Part shown: positions 11,695 through 23,000 of the stretch, one piece after another
Numbering within the stretch: position 1 is the stretch's first letter
Layout of the letters: every line of letters begins with the position of its first letter
Source of the DNA: Theocolax elegans
Lineage: Eukaryota; Arthropoda; Insecta; Hymenoptera; Cerocephalidae
Reading direction: 5' to 3'
DNA length: 64,000 nt
NCBI GenBank assembly: GCA_026168455.1
Contig: CM047425.1
Coordinates: 43,854,711-43,918,710, forward strand
Made by a program: the position numbers and the translations under genes
The notes under the pieces: model-generated
Seen by the model: the letters and a program-made list of their open reading frames with translations, nothing else
Told to the model about the DNA's origin: nothing
Databases searched by the model: none

Positions 11695-12642
11695 CTAGCC
11701 ATTTCTGACAGCTGCTTCAATCCTAGGCGCGTCTATGTTCTTATCCACCGCGCAATCCACTGCTTTGTGGCCCTCTTGGCTGCACCGGAAACACTGCCAT
11801 GATTGGTCGACTGCGCTTTTGCAAGCCTTTGCGAAGTTATCGACCTCGTGACATCGGTAACAACGCGAGATCGGCTCGCGGGGCCGAACCCTGCAGTTGA
11901 CCCAGCCTATCTGAAGCTTCCCATTCTGTAGCAGCTTTTTTGCTGCTGATGCGGGAAGAAGGACACTGATCATCTGAGTGCCTCCATATGACCTTCTAAG
12001 CTTTATATTCCCAGAATGTACCATATTTGGCCTGATCACCGCAGAGATTGCCTCTGCCACTTCCTCCGCCGTCGTGGCTTCGTCCATGTCCTTTACAGTA
12101 ATAGACTCTTTGTGGGTCAGCATCTGAACCTCTGTTAACCCACGTAATGTGAATGAGACCGTTGCCTCGAGATCTGGAGTTCCTACACCAGGTCTTCCAA
12201 GCTCAATGAGCAGATCTTCTCCTCTGGTACACCCGATACGAGAGACTCTTTCTCCCAGCGGCTTGAGGTTTGGTGCGGCCCATATTGTCGAAGAATGTCG
12301 GCGTAAGCTCGCTCTCCTGATACATTGATCTTAATGGCTTCGGGACGAGCTGGTTCCATGACCGCTTTATGTTTTGTGAACACCTTAAGCGGCCCTCCGA
12401 CACCCTTGGCTTGCTACAGCTGCGTATTCTGCTGAGCCTCTTTCTTTTTCCCTTGCGTACTATAGTAGCCCAGTCAGGGACCTATGACTGGTTCCCATCG
12501 GTCTTAGGAACGGATGATGAAGCATCTGCTGGCCCATTTTTGTTAGTGGGCTGCTTTGACCCCTTCTTCCTTTTCTCCGGGAGATGCTGAGGTGGTAAGG
12601 GCCCTTCCATCTCCACCGGCCTCCTTGGACGCTCTTCATCAT
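11695..12642 (-). pseudogene. LINE ORF1 (Gag-like) with zinc knuckles, broken
   Basis: First ORF of the same LINE. The N-terminal part (about 12642-12183) is basic and frame-broken, and includes EAIKINVSGERAYADILRQ, a segment typical of R1-clade ORF1. The C-terminal part (12123-11695, 142 residues) has one degraded knuckle (CYRCHEVDNFAKAC, histidine lost) and one good CCHC knuckle (CFRCSQEGHKAVDC). The protein would bind element RNA. The 5' boundary is placed near 12642, where the frame runs out a few bases from the Maverick relic. Confidence 0.75.
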
Positions 12643-12655
12643 AAGCTATCCATAA

Positions 12656-13205
12656 TTACATACATATATCGACCGGTTTGCCACCAAGAATAAAATACTG
12701 TTGACTTAAAAGTCCAGCATTGGTTCCTGGTGTGTTGGTAGATGCATTGGGTGGTGCATCCATGCAACCGGCAGTATTAGGATAGCAGAGACCGGCAGTT
12801 AGATGAGAACTTAATGAAGGGTTTGAGTAATTCAACAGCGTTTCTATGTAGGCTCGATAAGGATAAGCGTTGTTTGGTGGGGACACCAGTTTCTGTTTAA
12901 AAAATATATCCATTTGATCAAACATCGAGTGAATAAAATTGTTTATCGGTGCAACTTTTGAATTTTCAACGTCGACTTTCATGGGTAGTATTTGAGCCGT
13001 AACGTGTAACGTTGTGTGTGCGAGATCCAAGTAGTGTTCCGTAGAACTTGGAATCAAAAATTCCAGAGGTGAATCGCTTTCATTGCTGAGACGACACGGG
13101 TTTGTAGTAGAGATAAGCGCTGCTTTCGATCGACGTTTGAGTAAGAGGAACAGTGAATAGGTCGAGTTTGCTCTTCATACCCTCACCGCTACAGGCGTGT
13201 AAGTA
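12656..13205 (-). pseudogene. F54H12.2-like Maverick/Polinton capsid-type protein, broken
   Basis: The 133-residue minus-strand frame 13057-12656 matches the F54H12.2-like family I know from animal genomes: EHYLDLAHTTLHV, a central HSMFDQMDIFF and NAYPYRAYIETLLNY. Upstream, another frame (about 13205-13085) shows the family N-terminus (KSKLDLFTVP, QTSIES), so at least one stop or frameshift separates the two. The C-terminal part is missing and the LINE begins within 15 bases, which suggests it inserted here. In C. elegans F54H12.2 is the neighbour of the transposon-derived integrase gene F54H12.3; a virion (major capsid-type) role is inference from that association. Confidence 0.6.
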
Positions 13206-13646
13206 CGCTATTTTTTTACGATTATTTTGGTCCAAAAATATCGGTTACACTTCTGACTCGTTTTCTTTTTCGTGTCCCGTCTACTTTTCAACTATCGTTT
13301 ACGTTTGACAACCCTCGTTTTATATCCGCTTCCACACATCATTACAAAAATTTTATTTGCGGCTATTTTTTTGAAATTTTTTCCAGATTGGCCAATACAT
13401 ACGTTTACATATTTAAATTGACACCGTTGTTGGCAGCGTCGTCCCGTACATTTAAACCGGTATGTACAGCTTCTTTTCCTACCGCTTTAGCCCCGCTAGC
13501 GAGATAAGGTACAAATTCCTGAATATTGATCATATAAAACTAACGATTCGGCAACCGCGTTGATAATTAGATCCCTCGAAAACGCTTCTAACAACTCTTC
13601 CACCGTCAACCTGATCTTCGAAATAATTAATGGAATAACTCACACC

Positions 13647-13940
13647 TCAATGAATGCGTTTAAAGTGAAGCGTAACCGTCAACGTACTATACTCAAATGG
13701 TATGCTTTGACTAAGTTGATCACTTATATCTACAACGACGTTTCTAAAAGTATGGTGCAGAAGAGGTATGTAATGTATAGGTGCAAAATGCTTTACTGTA
13801 TTTGTTCCAAATCTATATCTATATGACCTGCGTATTACCGACAGTGTATCTTTCGCAAATGGCTGTATACACGTACAATTGATCCGGCATAGCTCGTGCG
13901 AGACATGCCAGGTGAGTACCGACATCGGTGGTTGTTTCAA
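13647..13940 (-). pseudogene. Second Maverick/Polinton-associated protein fragment
   Basis: A 97-residue minus-strand frame. Its C-terminal part (VVVDISDQ, IPFEYSTLTVTLHFKR) resembles the end of a small protein family found beside F54H12.2-like genes, where a D-I-x-D and PFE...VTLHF pattern is characteristic. It lies about 450 bp upstream (minus-strand sense) of the capsid-type fragment and in the same orientation. A minor virion component is a plausible role but is inference. A plus-strand frame (13560-13826) overlaps and shows no motif. Confidence 0.5.
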
Positions 13941-14639
13941 TTTTAGAGGTTACAAAAGTACCGGTTCTTCTGTGTACGACGTCCTCAAAACCGAAAATGC
14001 GAAAAAAGTTTGTCGTTCAAATTTGTGTAATGAGGTTGATCGTACACGTAAGTACGCAATACGTAATACCCTTTCTGAAATTCCGGTACTAGATACTGAT
14101 GATCGCGCGCGCGATGCGCTTTATTTATCTTATTGGCTAGTTGCTCGAAGCTATCGTAAACACTATGTGGAAAATTGCAAACAGTTTCGCTACTTACACC
14201 TTAGCTTTATCTAAAAGTGTACGAGCTATCTTTTCTTTGTACGTACATTGCAGTGCATTTCTCTGTATAGATGTGTGGTGAAACCGGTGGTGGTATTGTC
14301 GGGAAAAAAGTTCATACCACTGTTACTCGGCGAAACCAAGTGAAAGTCGTCCGTGTTATCCATGTTTCAATGGTTCAACGTCGGAGGCTTTAACCCACCA
14401 AATAAATTTGTCAGGATATACCAGCTACTTAATCAGCAACTGTTTCTTTAGATCCGCGGCCTCTGTTTTGTAGAAAGCGGTCTACTCTAAACAGTTACGC
14501 GGTACCGAACGTTTCGATCATACGGTAACCAATTCCTCGTTGTAGAAAAAACAGTCGATAGTTTCACTAAATTCAAATCTCGCAGTTTGTACGTATATAT
14601 ATTTTGATGTTTCAAACGCGATTCACCACAAATATTTCT
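13941..14639 (-). other. Decayed interior of the Maverick/Polinton relic
   Basis: This stretch lies between the integrase tail and the second protein fragment and has similar GC content. No clear domain could be read on the minus strand. A 111-residue plus-strand frame (13879-14214) has no motif and is probably chance. Confidence 0.4.
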
Positions 14640-15000
14640 TTGCTAAAATTCTTCTCAAATCCTTTCGCGAACGTACCTTTAGACCGACTGATGCGTATGA
14701 AATCATCGACCTTGTATCTAGAGTCTTTGGCTGGTTTACCCTCTTGACGAAGGGCACGCTTATGTAATTTTCCGCGCTACGTCCTTGTCCTCGTAACGTT
14801 CGTTGTCTTTGAAAAACAAGTATCTTCTCATTTCATCATCTTCTCGAGACGCTACAACTGATCACTAAAAGTCTACACGGATCACTTTCTTTACCCTCAC
14901 CAGCTTGAAATTCGTCTAGGTTACCGTGATGTTGAAACGAGCCACAAATCTGGATGATTGTGCGTATCTTTCTTTGCTAACCAACACCCGCAAAGCTTTG
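14640..15000 (-). pseudogene. Maverick/Polinton integrase C-terminal region (F54H12.3-like)
   Basis: On the minus strand, positions 14719-14654 encode RYKVDDFIRISRSKGTFAKGF, the chromo-like tail motif that follows the DDE core in F54H12.3-type integrases (a [F/Y]K-V-GD-x-VRIS-K pattern). Upstream translation is broken by stops and no DDE core was recognised. In intact elements this enzyme inserts the linear DNA copy. Its orientation matches the capsid-type fragment 1.5 kb away, which supports one decayed element. Confidence 0.55.
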
Positions 15001-15600
15001 CGTCTCTTTAAAGGGTTTTTTGGAATAAGTGGGTTTTTATAAAATGCGTAACAAAATTTTAAGCGAATACAAATGCGTTTAAAATAAATTAAAAAGTGTA
15101 GTTAAAATTTACTTTTCTCTAATTAAATTTTACCATTGTCTATTTTTAACAAAAAAATTTTTTAAAATGATTTTTACAAAATTTATCTGTAAAAACGTTT
15201 TTGCAATAGATTACAAAATTTAACATTTTTTTAATAAAAATCGAAAATGATAATTAAAAAATAAACAAATAAACGTTTAAAATTCTAAAATGTAAAAATC
15301 AACGTCAGAACATGTAAATCGGAAAAATTAAAAAACTTATAATTACATATTTTTGTAAAACGTTTCAGTAATTATAATTATACACTTTAGAAATTGTAAA
15401 ATGTGAGAATAACACATTTTTCAAAATTATAAGAAGAAAAATAATCTACTTTTCAAAAGTGAAAAAATGAAATTTGAAAGAATTAAATTGTATACTTCAG
15501 CATAGACTAAAAAGTGTATTTTACACTTTCTAAAGTATAAAATTGTAAATATAGATAAAAAAAATAGATAAAAAATAGATAGGTTTTGAACCAAATAATT
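15001..15600. other. Very AT-rich spacer
   Basis: Long A and T runs with short internal repeats of the TTTTACA/TGTAAAA kind. No open frame with a recognisable product. Confidence 0.6.
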
Positions 15601-15609
15601 AATACTTTG

Positions 15610-15645
15610 ACTAGCTATATAACGCTCGCTTTGCTCGCGATTTAC
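15610..15645 (-). mobile_element. Possible Helitron 3' terminus
   Basis: Read on the minus strand, a GCGAGCAAAGCGAGCG block is followed by about ten bases and CTAGT, which resembles Helitron 3' ends. The base after CTAGT is C rather than T, and the GC block is a direct repeat rather than a clean hairpin. Support is therefore weak. Confidence 0.3.
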
Positions 15646-15942
15646 ACATATTAAAGGTATGATGTAACATTTTTATACGATTTATAAATAATGATATATT
15701 TATAACATATATATTTTCAAAAAATAAAAATATAATTATAAGTATAAAATATCGTAAGATTACACTTTACAATATTATTTATGGTTGACAAAAGCAGGTA
15801 TAATAGTATATTAATATCAGTATATTTTTTATTGTTTTTTTATTTTTTAGAAAACTAAAAACGCTACGTTTTCGCATTATTTGTGATGATTTTTCAGTTC
15901 GATTATAAAATAAGATATAAGATGGGATATATATATATATAT

Positions 15943-17917
15943 GGGTGGTACTCTGTGACATCGAAGATGAAAAAAATAAATATTGCTATAACTGTGGGAA
16001 TATCTTTTAGAGGTATTCAGTAATTCTCCTGAATTTTTTTAGATTTTTTCTGGGCCATTATTTTAAGTTACAGAGAGTCAAAGTTGACATTTTAGCACTT
16101 TTTTGCATTATATGCCCATTATCATGAATTTTTAGCTCCCAGGGGATGCATTTTTCACTAAAAACATAAGTATGCCTTTTTTTGTAAAATTTTCCGAACT
16201 ATTCATTAAAAATACTTTTAAAGACATAAATGCATGCTGTCACACTCTTGTAAGCCATTTAAACCTTAAATAGTGAAAATCAGCAATTCTGCTCCGGACT
16301 CTGGTAACCTAATACTGTCTAAAAGATGTCTTTTTATAGTCAGAAACTGCCTAAAAATTTCCAGAGTGGGTCTAAATCATTAACCCCTTAACTGGCAAAA
16401 CTTTTCTGACTTTTCCTGCCAAAACTGGCAGCCGCAACTCATACTTCTAGATGTACGTGAATATGTTTTCTAGAGGTTTTCGAACCCGCTGAATCCATTC
16501 CCATAGTTATTTTTAACCAACAACCCACCCAAAAGGTTTAAAATAGGGGTTGAAGGGGTTAAATTTTGATTGTTTTTTTTTCCTTGAATTTTAAGCTTTT
16601 TAAATTATGAAAGTTATTCAAATATGTACATATATGATCCATTGTCAGTTTAGGCACGACTTTCTTTTGTACATATATGATCCATTGCCAGTTAAGGGGT
16701 TAAGATCACTTATGGTCAAAATATCCGGGAAAAGTGCCCGAAATATTAATAGAAATGTATATTTGTTGCCTTATAACGATGAATCTATTAGCATGATCAT
16801 TGCAAAAAAATTTGTGCACTTACCTTGGAGTGGTAGTAAAGTATCTTCACTTGTTTCAGTATCCATCTAATCCCCTGTAAGCTGCTAAAAATATAAATAT
16901 TATTATACAAATGTAAAAAATTAATTTTTAAACATTTATAATGCTGGATTTTTAGTTTTACATCCCTTACAAGAATTATAATACTAATCTGAAGGATTAC
17001 TATAAAAGTATCAACATTATTATTATTATTATTCAGCAATACATTGTTTAGATTTCACAAACTTGTCACTGTCACGTTATCATATTATTCATTATAATTA
17101 TATATCCGATTTATTTATATATCTTTTGTATTAAATACGTATATTCAGTTATTGTAATAATGATGTTTATATATTTATAGTAATCCTTCAGATTAGTATT
17201 ATAATTCTTGTAAGGGATGTAAAACTAAAAATTCAGCATTATAAATGTTTAAAAATTAATTTTTTACATTTGTATAATAATATTTATATTTTTAGCAGCT
17301 TACAGGGGATTAGATGGATACTGAAACAAGTGAAAATACTTTTCTACGACTCCAAGGTAAGTGCACAAATTTTTTTGCAATGATCATGCTAATAGATTCA
17401 TCGTTATAAGGCAACAAATATACATTTCTATTAATATTTCGGGCACTTTTCCCGGATATTTTGACCATAAGTAATCTTAATGATTTAGACCCACTCTGGA
17501 AATTTTTAGGCAGTTTCTGACTATAAAAAGACATCTTTTAGACAGTATTAGGTTACCGGAGTCCGGAGCAGAATTGCTGATTTTCACTATTTAAGGTTTA
17601 AATGGCTTACAAGAGTGTGACAGCATACATTTATGTCTTTAAAAGTATTTTTAATGAAAAGTTCGGAAAATTTTACAAAAAAAGTCATACTTATGTTTTT
17701 AGTGAAAAATGCATCCCCTGGGAGCTAAAAATTCATGAAAATGGGCATATAATGCAAAAAAGTGCTAAAATGTCAACTTTGACTCTCTGTAACTTAAAAT
17801 AATGGCCCAGAAAAAATCTGAAAAATTGCAGGAGAACTACTGGATACCTCTAAAACATATTCCCACAGTTATAGCAATATTTATTTTTTTCATCTTCGAT
17901 GTCACAGAGAACCACCC
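15943..17917. mobile_element. Large palindromic (foldback) non-autonomous element
   Basis: Two long inverted arms, 15943-17008 and 17173-17917, face each other across a loop of about 165 bp. The left terminus begins GGGTGGTACTCTGTGACATC and the right ends with its near-perfect complement. Subtracting the 320 bp that the left arm gained by a nested insertion leaves 746 bp, against 745 bp on the right, so the arms are equal. Both ends sit in TA-rich sequence, so TA target duplication is possible but cannot be fixed. Open frames inside are mirror images and do not look coding. It interrupts the Helitron gene to its right. Confidence 0.85.
16384..16699. mobile_element. piggyBac-like MITE with TTAA duplication
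   Basis: A 316-bp insertion present only in the left arm of the palindrome. It has 15-bp perfect terminal inverted repeats (CCCCTTAACTGGCAA) and is flanked by TTAA on both sides (16380-16383 and 16700-16703). The opposite arm (about 17475-17485) keeps the empty site with a single TTAA. TTAA duplication and CCC-starting termini are piggyBac hallmarks. No transposase is encoded. A GTACATATATGATCCATTG segment occurs twice near its right end. Confidence 0.88.
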
Positions 17918-17928
17918 ATATATATAAT

Positions 17929-20244
17929 GGGATGCAATTAAATATCCTAAATTATATAATATAGTACAAAATAATATGATACATGGTCCTTGTGGGTTAC
18001 AAAATAAAAATAGTGTATGTATGAATGAAGATAAAACACGCTGCACAAAAAATTTTCCAAAACCATATATCAACCAAACATCTTTTAATTCTGTTGGTTA
18101 TCCTTCTTATCGCCGAAGAAAAAATGGTAATAAAATTATATATTCAAAACTGAGAGTAGCAGATAATAGTTTTGTTGTGCCATACAATCCATATTTATTA
18201 TTATTATTGGAATGTTACATTAATGTGGAAATATGTAATACAATAAAAGCTATAAAATATTTATTTAAATATTTTCATAAGGGTCCTGATACTGCTCTTG
18301 TGAAATTTACGATGGAAGCTACTACTAATGATATGGACAAAAATAATGCAGATATATATAATTATGATGAAATATCTCAACATCTATCCACTAGATAGGT
18401 ATGCGCACCGGAGGCTATGTATCGTATCTTAGAATTTAAATTACATCAACAATCTTATGCTATTATAAGATTATCTGTGTATCAACAAGATGAACAATAT
18501 ATATTTTTTAAAGAAGGTTAAGAAGATACATTAATTGATAAAAATATTGATACAACATTGACATCATGGTTTAAATTGAACAAAGAAGACGAAAATGCAA
18601 CACAATATCTATATACTAAAATTCTTCATCATTACGTTTTTAACATAAAAAATAAAAAATGGACTAAAAGAAAACAATTTAATAAACCTATCATAAGTAG
18701 AATGTATTTCGTAAATCGGAATAAACGTGAAACATTTTTCCTACGACTACTATTATTACATGTACGTGGTGCAAAATCATTTGCGGATATACGAACTGTA
18801 AATGGTATTATTTACGATACATATGAAGATGCCTGTTTATCAAGAGGTATTGTTAGTACTGACGATGAATGGGATAAATGTGTCAACTATTTGCATTTAT
18901 TCTTGCATTCCAAAAACCAATTAATTCCTTGGATTTATATAATAAACATACAATTCATTTTATGGATCCAAAACTACCAAATATTGAAGGTGAAAAAAAA
19001 GCTTTGAATGATATTGAAAAAATTTTTCATTACATGGAATGAAATTAAATGATTTTCATATACCCAATATAGATAATTATGAAGTAAATGATTATGATAA
19101 TAATGAATTAAATGCATATAATTATACTAATACATTAGAAGCTTTGATAAGTTCTTTAACGATTAAACAAAAACAAATATATGATTTGGTCATCAATGCA
19201 ACGATTAATAACATTGGCAGTAAATATTATTTTATTGATGGACCTGGTGAGAGTGGTAAGAGTTATTTACATAATGTTATTATTACATATTTAATGTCAA
19301 TGAATGTCTCTTTTATCACAATGGCTTGGACTGGTATTGCTGCTAATTTATTAATTAATGGGAAAACTGTGCATAGTACATTTAAGTTACCGTTAAATAT
19401 TAATGAACAATCAACATAAAATATAGATCCTAATTCAAAATATGGTACTTATTATTTAAAAAATATTAAAATTATAATTTGGGATGAAATATCAATGCTT
19501 TCAAGGTACGCTTTTGAAACAATTGATAAATTTTTTAGAGATGCATGTAAAAATGATCTTCCTTTTGGAGAAAAAGTTATCGTAACTTCTGGTGACTTTA
19601 GACAAACACTACCAATAGTACCACATGGGAATAGAACTAAAATTATTGAAACTTGTGTTAAAAGAAGTTTATTATGGCAATATTTTTCAAAGTTGTCATT
19701 GACTGAAAATTTAAGATTACAAACGCCAGACAATAGTTTTAAAAATTGGTTACTCGAAATAGGAGAGAATAAAAATTTGTCAAACTATGAATTACAACAC
19801 AACGTTAAAGAAATACCAACACAATTTAATTGTGATAATGATTTAATTACAGAAATATTTGGAAATAAGATACATCCTAATGACCCAACATTAAAAAATA
19901 AAGTAATATTAACCCCTTTTAATTCTAATGTATTAAAAATTAATGAAGATATAGTCGAAAAGATTGATGGAAATAATTATGTATTCTATAGCGATGATAG
20001 AGTTGAAAGTGATGTTACTGATACGTTAACAGAATCAATCCCAAATGAATTTTTAAATTCATTAACGCCTAATGGATTACCTCCACATAAATTAATATTA
20101 AAAAACGGTGCAATAGTTAGTTGTTTAAGAAATTTAGACATCAACGGCGGGCTTTGTAACGGCACCAGAATGATGATCAAAGACATTAAGCAATATATTA
20201 TTACAGTAGAAGTAGAAATCACCCTGGCGAAAATAATCGTATGA
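17929..20244 (+). pseudogene. Helitron Rep/helicase, 5'-truncated and broken
   Basis: Remains of a rolling-circle Helitron transposase. Reading starts just right of the palindrome with WDAIKYPKLYNIV and the family motif MIHGPCG (17976). It continues in one frame with in-frame stops at 18396 and 18519, then changes frame near 18990-19040. The PIF1-type helicase follows, with Walker A DGPGESGKSY (about 19240; most relatives have GGxGKT), a Walker B-like WDEISML (about 19480), TSGDFRQTLPIVP (about 19590) and the C-terminal LTPFNSNVLKIN region. A stop at 19417 breaks the helicase. The HUH nuclease part is absent because the palindrome forms its left edge. The protein cannot be functional. Confidence 0.8.
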
Positions 20245-20264
20245 TTAATCACGCGAATTATCGA

Positions 20265-20352
20265 GTGATTTATCAAGTGATTTATCGGGTGATTTATTGA
20301 GTGATATATCAGTTGACGATTTGGCGCTATTTATCACTTGATAAATCACTTG
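20265..20352. repeat. GTGATTTATC tandem/inverted short repeat
   Basis: Four to five successive copies of an about 16-bp unit containing GTGATTTATC lie at 20266-20310. An inverted copy (GATAAATCACTTG) follows near 20339-20352, so the segment could form a hairpin. No function is evident. Confidence 0.6.
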
Positions 20353-20577
20353 AAATACCACTAACCAAAATATTTAAGAAATGTGCAAATGACTATTTCT
20401 AGATTCAAAATTTGATAATAAATAGTTCAAAAATTATGTCAAAAAAACATAAAATAAATAAAAAAAAAGTATTACACATTTTTCTGTTTATGCTAGTTAT
20501 TCACCCATCCACTTATTAACCGCGGTCAATGCTGCTTAACTTTCATGATCAATCATTTCTCAGTCTATTCTCAATGC

Positions 20578-20864
20578 TACATTCACAAACAGTTACAAAG
20601 ATAATAAAAACATATTTGTAGACATTTCAAAAAGCCCAGTTATAATTTATTTTAATGGTATTAATTTTAATGGAATAAACATATTTTTAAAAATATGGAC
20701 AATTTCATACAAGTTAAAATTTTAATGTACATATCGATACCATATTAGAAGAACAATATATATTTAGTAATATATTGCAGTAATTTCATATTAATTGTAA
20801 CTAGGCTTTTTGAAAAGTCTACAAATATGTTTTCATTATCTTATTGTAACTGTTTGTGAATGTA
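20578..20864. mobile_element. MITE with about 75-bp inverted ends
   Basis: The first bases (TACATTCACAAACAGTTACA) reappear inverted at the right end, and the similarity continues inward for about 75 bp on each side. The unpaired middle is AT-rich and non-coding. The terminal TA on both sides would fit a Tc1/mariner-type target duplication. Confidence 0.75.
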
Positions 20865-20920
20865 GCAGATAGAAGATAGTAAATAATGCAATGGAAAATA
20901 CTAAAATCAGTATGGAAGTA

Positions 20921-21088
20921 ATATTCATTCATTTGTACGATATTAATTTCTCCATAATATATTAAAACGTAAATATCTTTATTTTATTGGTTTAAAAAAA
21001 ATACAAAAAATAATTTTACACCAATAAAAAAGAGATATTTACGTTTTAATACATATGGAGAATTTAATATGCACAAATGAATATTATT
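20921..21088. repeat. Inverted-repeat hairpin element
   Basis: The arm 20921-20992 is repeated in inverted orientation at about 21021-21086. Shared blocks include ATATTCATT, TCTCCATA, TTAAAACGTAAATATCT and TTATTGGT. The loop is about 28 bp of A-rich sequence. It is probably a MITE or MITE remnant and lies only 56 bp from the previous one. Confidence 0.7.
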
Positions 21089-21518
21089 ATTAATATTATA
21101 CATTGTTACAGTAAGTTTTTATAAAGTAAGATAAGAATTGTTAATGTGTAATTGAAATTACATCATACTTGCGATTTTTTGCTCTGATTGGCTGGGTAAT
21201 TTACCGATTGCCTGCTTAAAAGATAACAACAAAAACAAAAAAGGAGCGAGAACTTTTCGCGCACATGTTCATGCATTCAACCTATTATGCTATTAAACCA
21301 TTCAATTGCACTTCTAATATAATTACTTGTAAATGCAACAAAGAAAATCAATAAGACATTTTATGTCATTACAATCAAACTAAAAAAAATATTTGTTACT
21401 TCAATAATAAAATGTATTCTAATTTTCATAGCTTTTATATGTTTCAAATAAAAAGTATAAAAGTGTGATTATATTTTTTTCATTTTAGTATGCACCTAAT
21501 AAACATTTGCGTGTGTAC

Positions 21519-21586
21519 TTTATGCCCGCCCCGACCAGCAAAAACTCGGCTTCGCCTCGTTTTTGCAAAAGTCGGGCGGGCATAAG
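21519..21586. repeat. GC-rich hairpin with CTCGGCTTCGCCTCG loop
   Basis: TATGCCCGCCCCGAC is matched by GTCGGGCGGGCATA about 40 bases on, with one extra C on the left arm. The loop contains CTCGGCTTCGCCTCG. A second hairpin with the same loop motif lies 240 bp downstream. Confidence 0.75.
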
Positions 21587-21788
21587 AAATAACCCCGATT
21601 ACTAGCCGTAAAATCAAAATTGAAAAATATAGTAATGGAACGCAGTGCGTTACGTCGTTGTCTGCAGAGATCGTGCCGAGCGCCCTAACAGAAAGGCAAA
21701 GACATTTATATGTATATACCTGTAAATACATGGGGTGATAGGCTTCTAGGTTATTTTATTTGTTATTATTAATTATTGAACGTACTTT

Positions 21789-21952
21789 TGGTGTCCGGAA
21801 TAAGAAAAATAGTATACGACATACGGTCAGATAGTTTGATATCCTGTCGTGCGTTATATGACGTCCTCGGCTTCGCCTCGAACGTCATACCACGCACGAC
21901 AGAAAATCAAACTTTCTGACCTTATATCGTAATATACTATTCGGAACGTGAT
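21789..21952. repeat. Long imperfect hairpin with the same loop motif
   Basis: The arm from about 21790 (ATAGTATACGA...GGTCAGA...CTGTCGTGCG) pairs with the segment ending near 21950 (CGCACGACAG...TCTGACC...TATACTAT). The loop again contains CTCGGCTTCGCCTCG between GACGTC-like flanks. This is probably a small inverted-repeat transposon. Confidence 0.7.
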
Positions 21953-22239
21953 TGTTCAATTATTTTTAATATTATAAGACGGACATGTCCGCGTCCGTCC
22001 TACGTACGTACGTGTCCATTTTTTTCACTTATTTTTATGAGATCTTATATACCATTAATTATTACAATTGCACAAAAAAATGTAAACACAGTTAATAGAT
22101 TAAATAATTTAATAAAATTTTCTAATCATTAATATACATATACTTTTCTTTTAATTCGTATTACTTTCTCTCTGTTTAGTACGAGGAACACTTTTCCCGA
22201 GGTGTTTATTAATAGGGACTTTTACCTTATTAAAATAAA

Positions 22240-22660
22240 ATTTGTAAGAACCTATGTAATATTAAACCTATGAGGAATTTTAAAAATTGTGCTTTTTTGT
22301 AGAGGATCTATTGTTGGTTTTAAGTTACCGAGATATATTCACATCCTTTATAACATTTTCTTCTATAGGTAATTTGGCAGTATTTGTTCAGTTTTTTATT
22401 ATGAGGTATTTGGGCTACAGCACTATTTTATAGAAAATACGATTTCGAGTTTTGGTTATCCTGAGATTTGGAAATATGAAATTTAAACATTTTTTTCTAT
22501 AGGTAAATTGGCAGTAATATGTAATTATTTATCATAGGGTGTTTGGGCAACAACAGTATTTTTATAAAAGATATGTTTTTCAGTTGGCTAATCGCGGATT
22601 ATGTAGACGTCCTTTATAATCATTTTTTGTGAGTAATTTGGCAGTAATATAAATTAATAT
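22240..22660. repeat. Decayed tandem repeat, about 125-130 bp period
   Basis: Three to four diverged units follow one another. Each carries TAATTTGGCAGTA (at about 22369, 22503 and 22633), a GGTRTTTGGGC segment and an ACAGYACTATTTT-like segment. The divergence suggests an old array. Confidence 0.7.
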
Positions 22661-23000
22661 ATCATTTTATTTTACTGCTTTTGTATATTCTATTAAAGCG
22701 CTTTCATAAACAAGGATATGTGCATTATTTCATTCATTTTGCACTGTTTATAACAATTCATAAAGCATCCCTTTAATAATAGCAATAATAAAAAATATAT
22801 AATTGAAAAGCAATTTAATTTATTATATTTTTTATCATAATTTTTTTCTAGAGCATAGTTTATCAAAGCTTATGTTTGTCATAATTTTTATATAATTTAT
22901 TTTAAATAATAAATATATGATAATAAAATGTTTGTATACTTTATTTTATCACTACTCTTTTATATAAATAGGTATAATTATTTATCGTAATAATTGTATA

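Noticed and set aside
16607..17802. Several open frames of 66-87 codons
   Set aside because: They lie in the palindrome, partly as mirror copies of each other, and have no protein motif.
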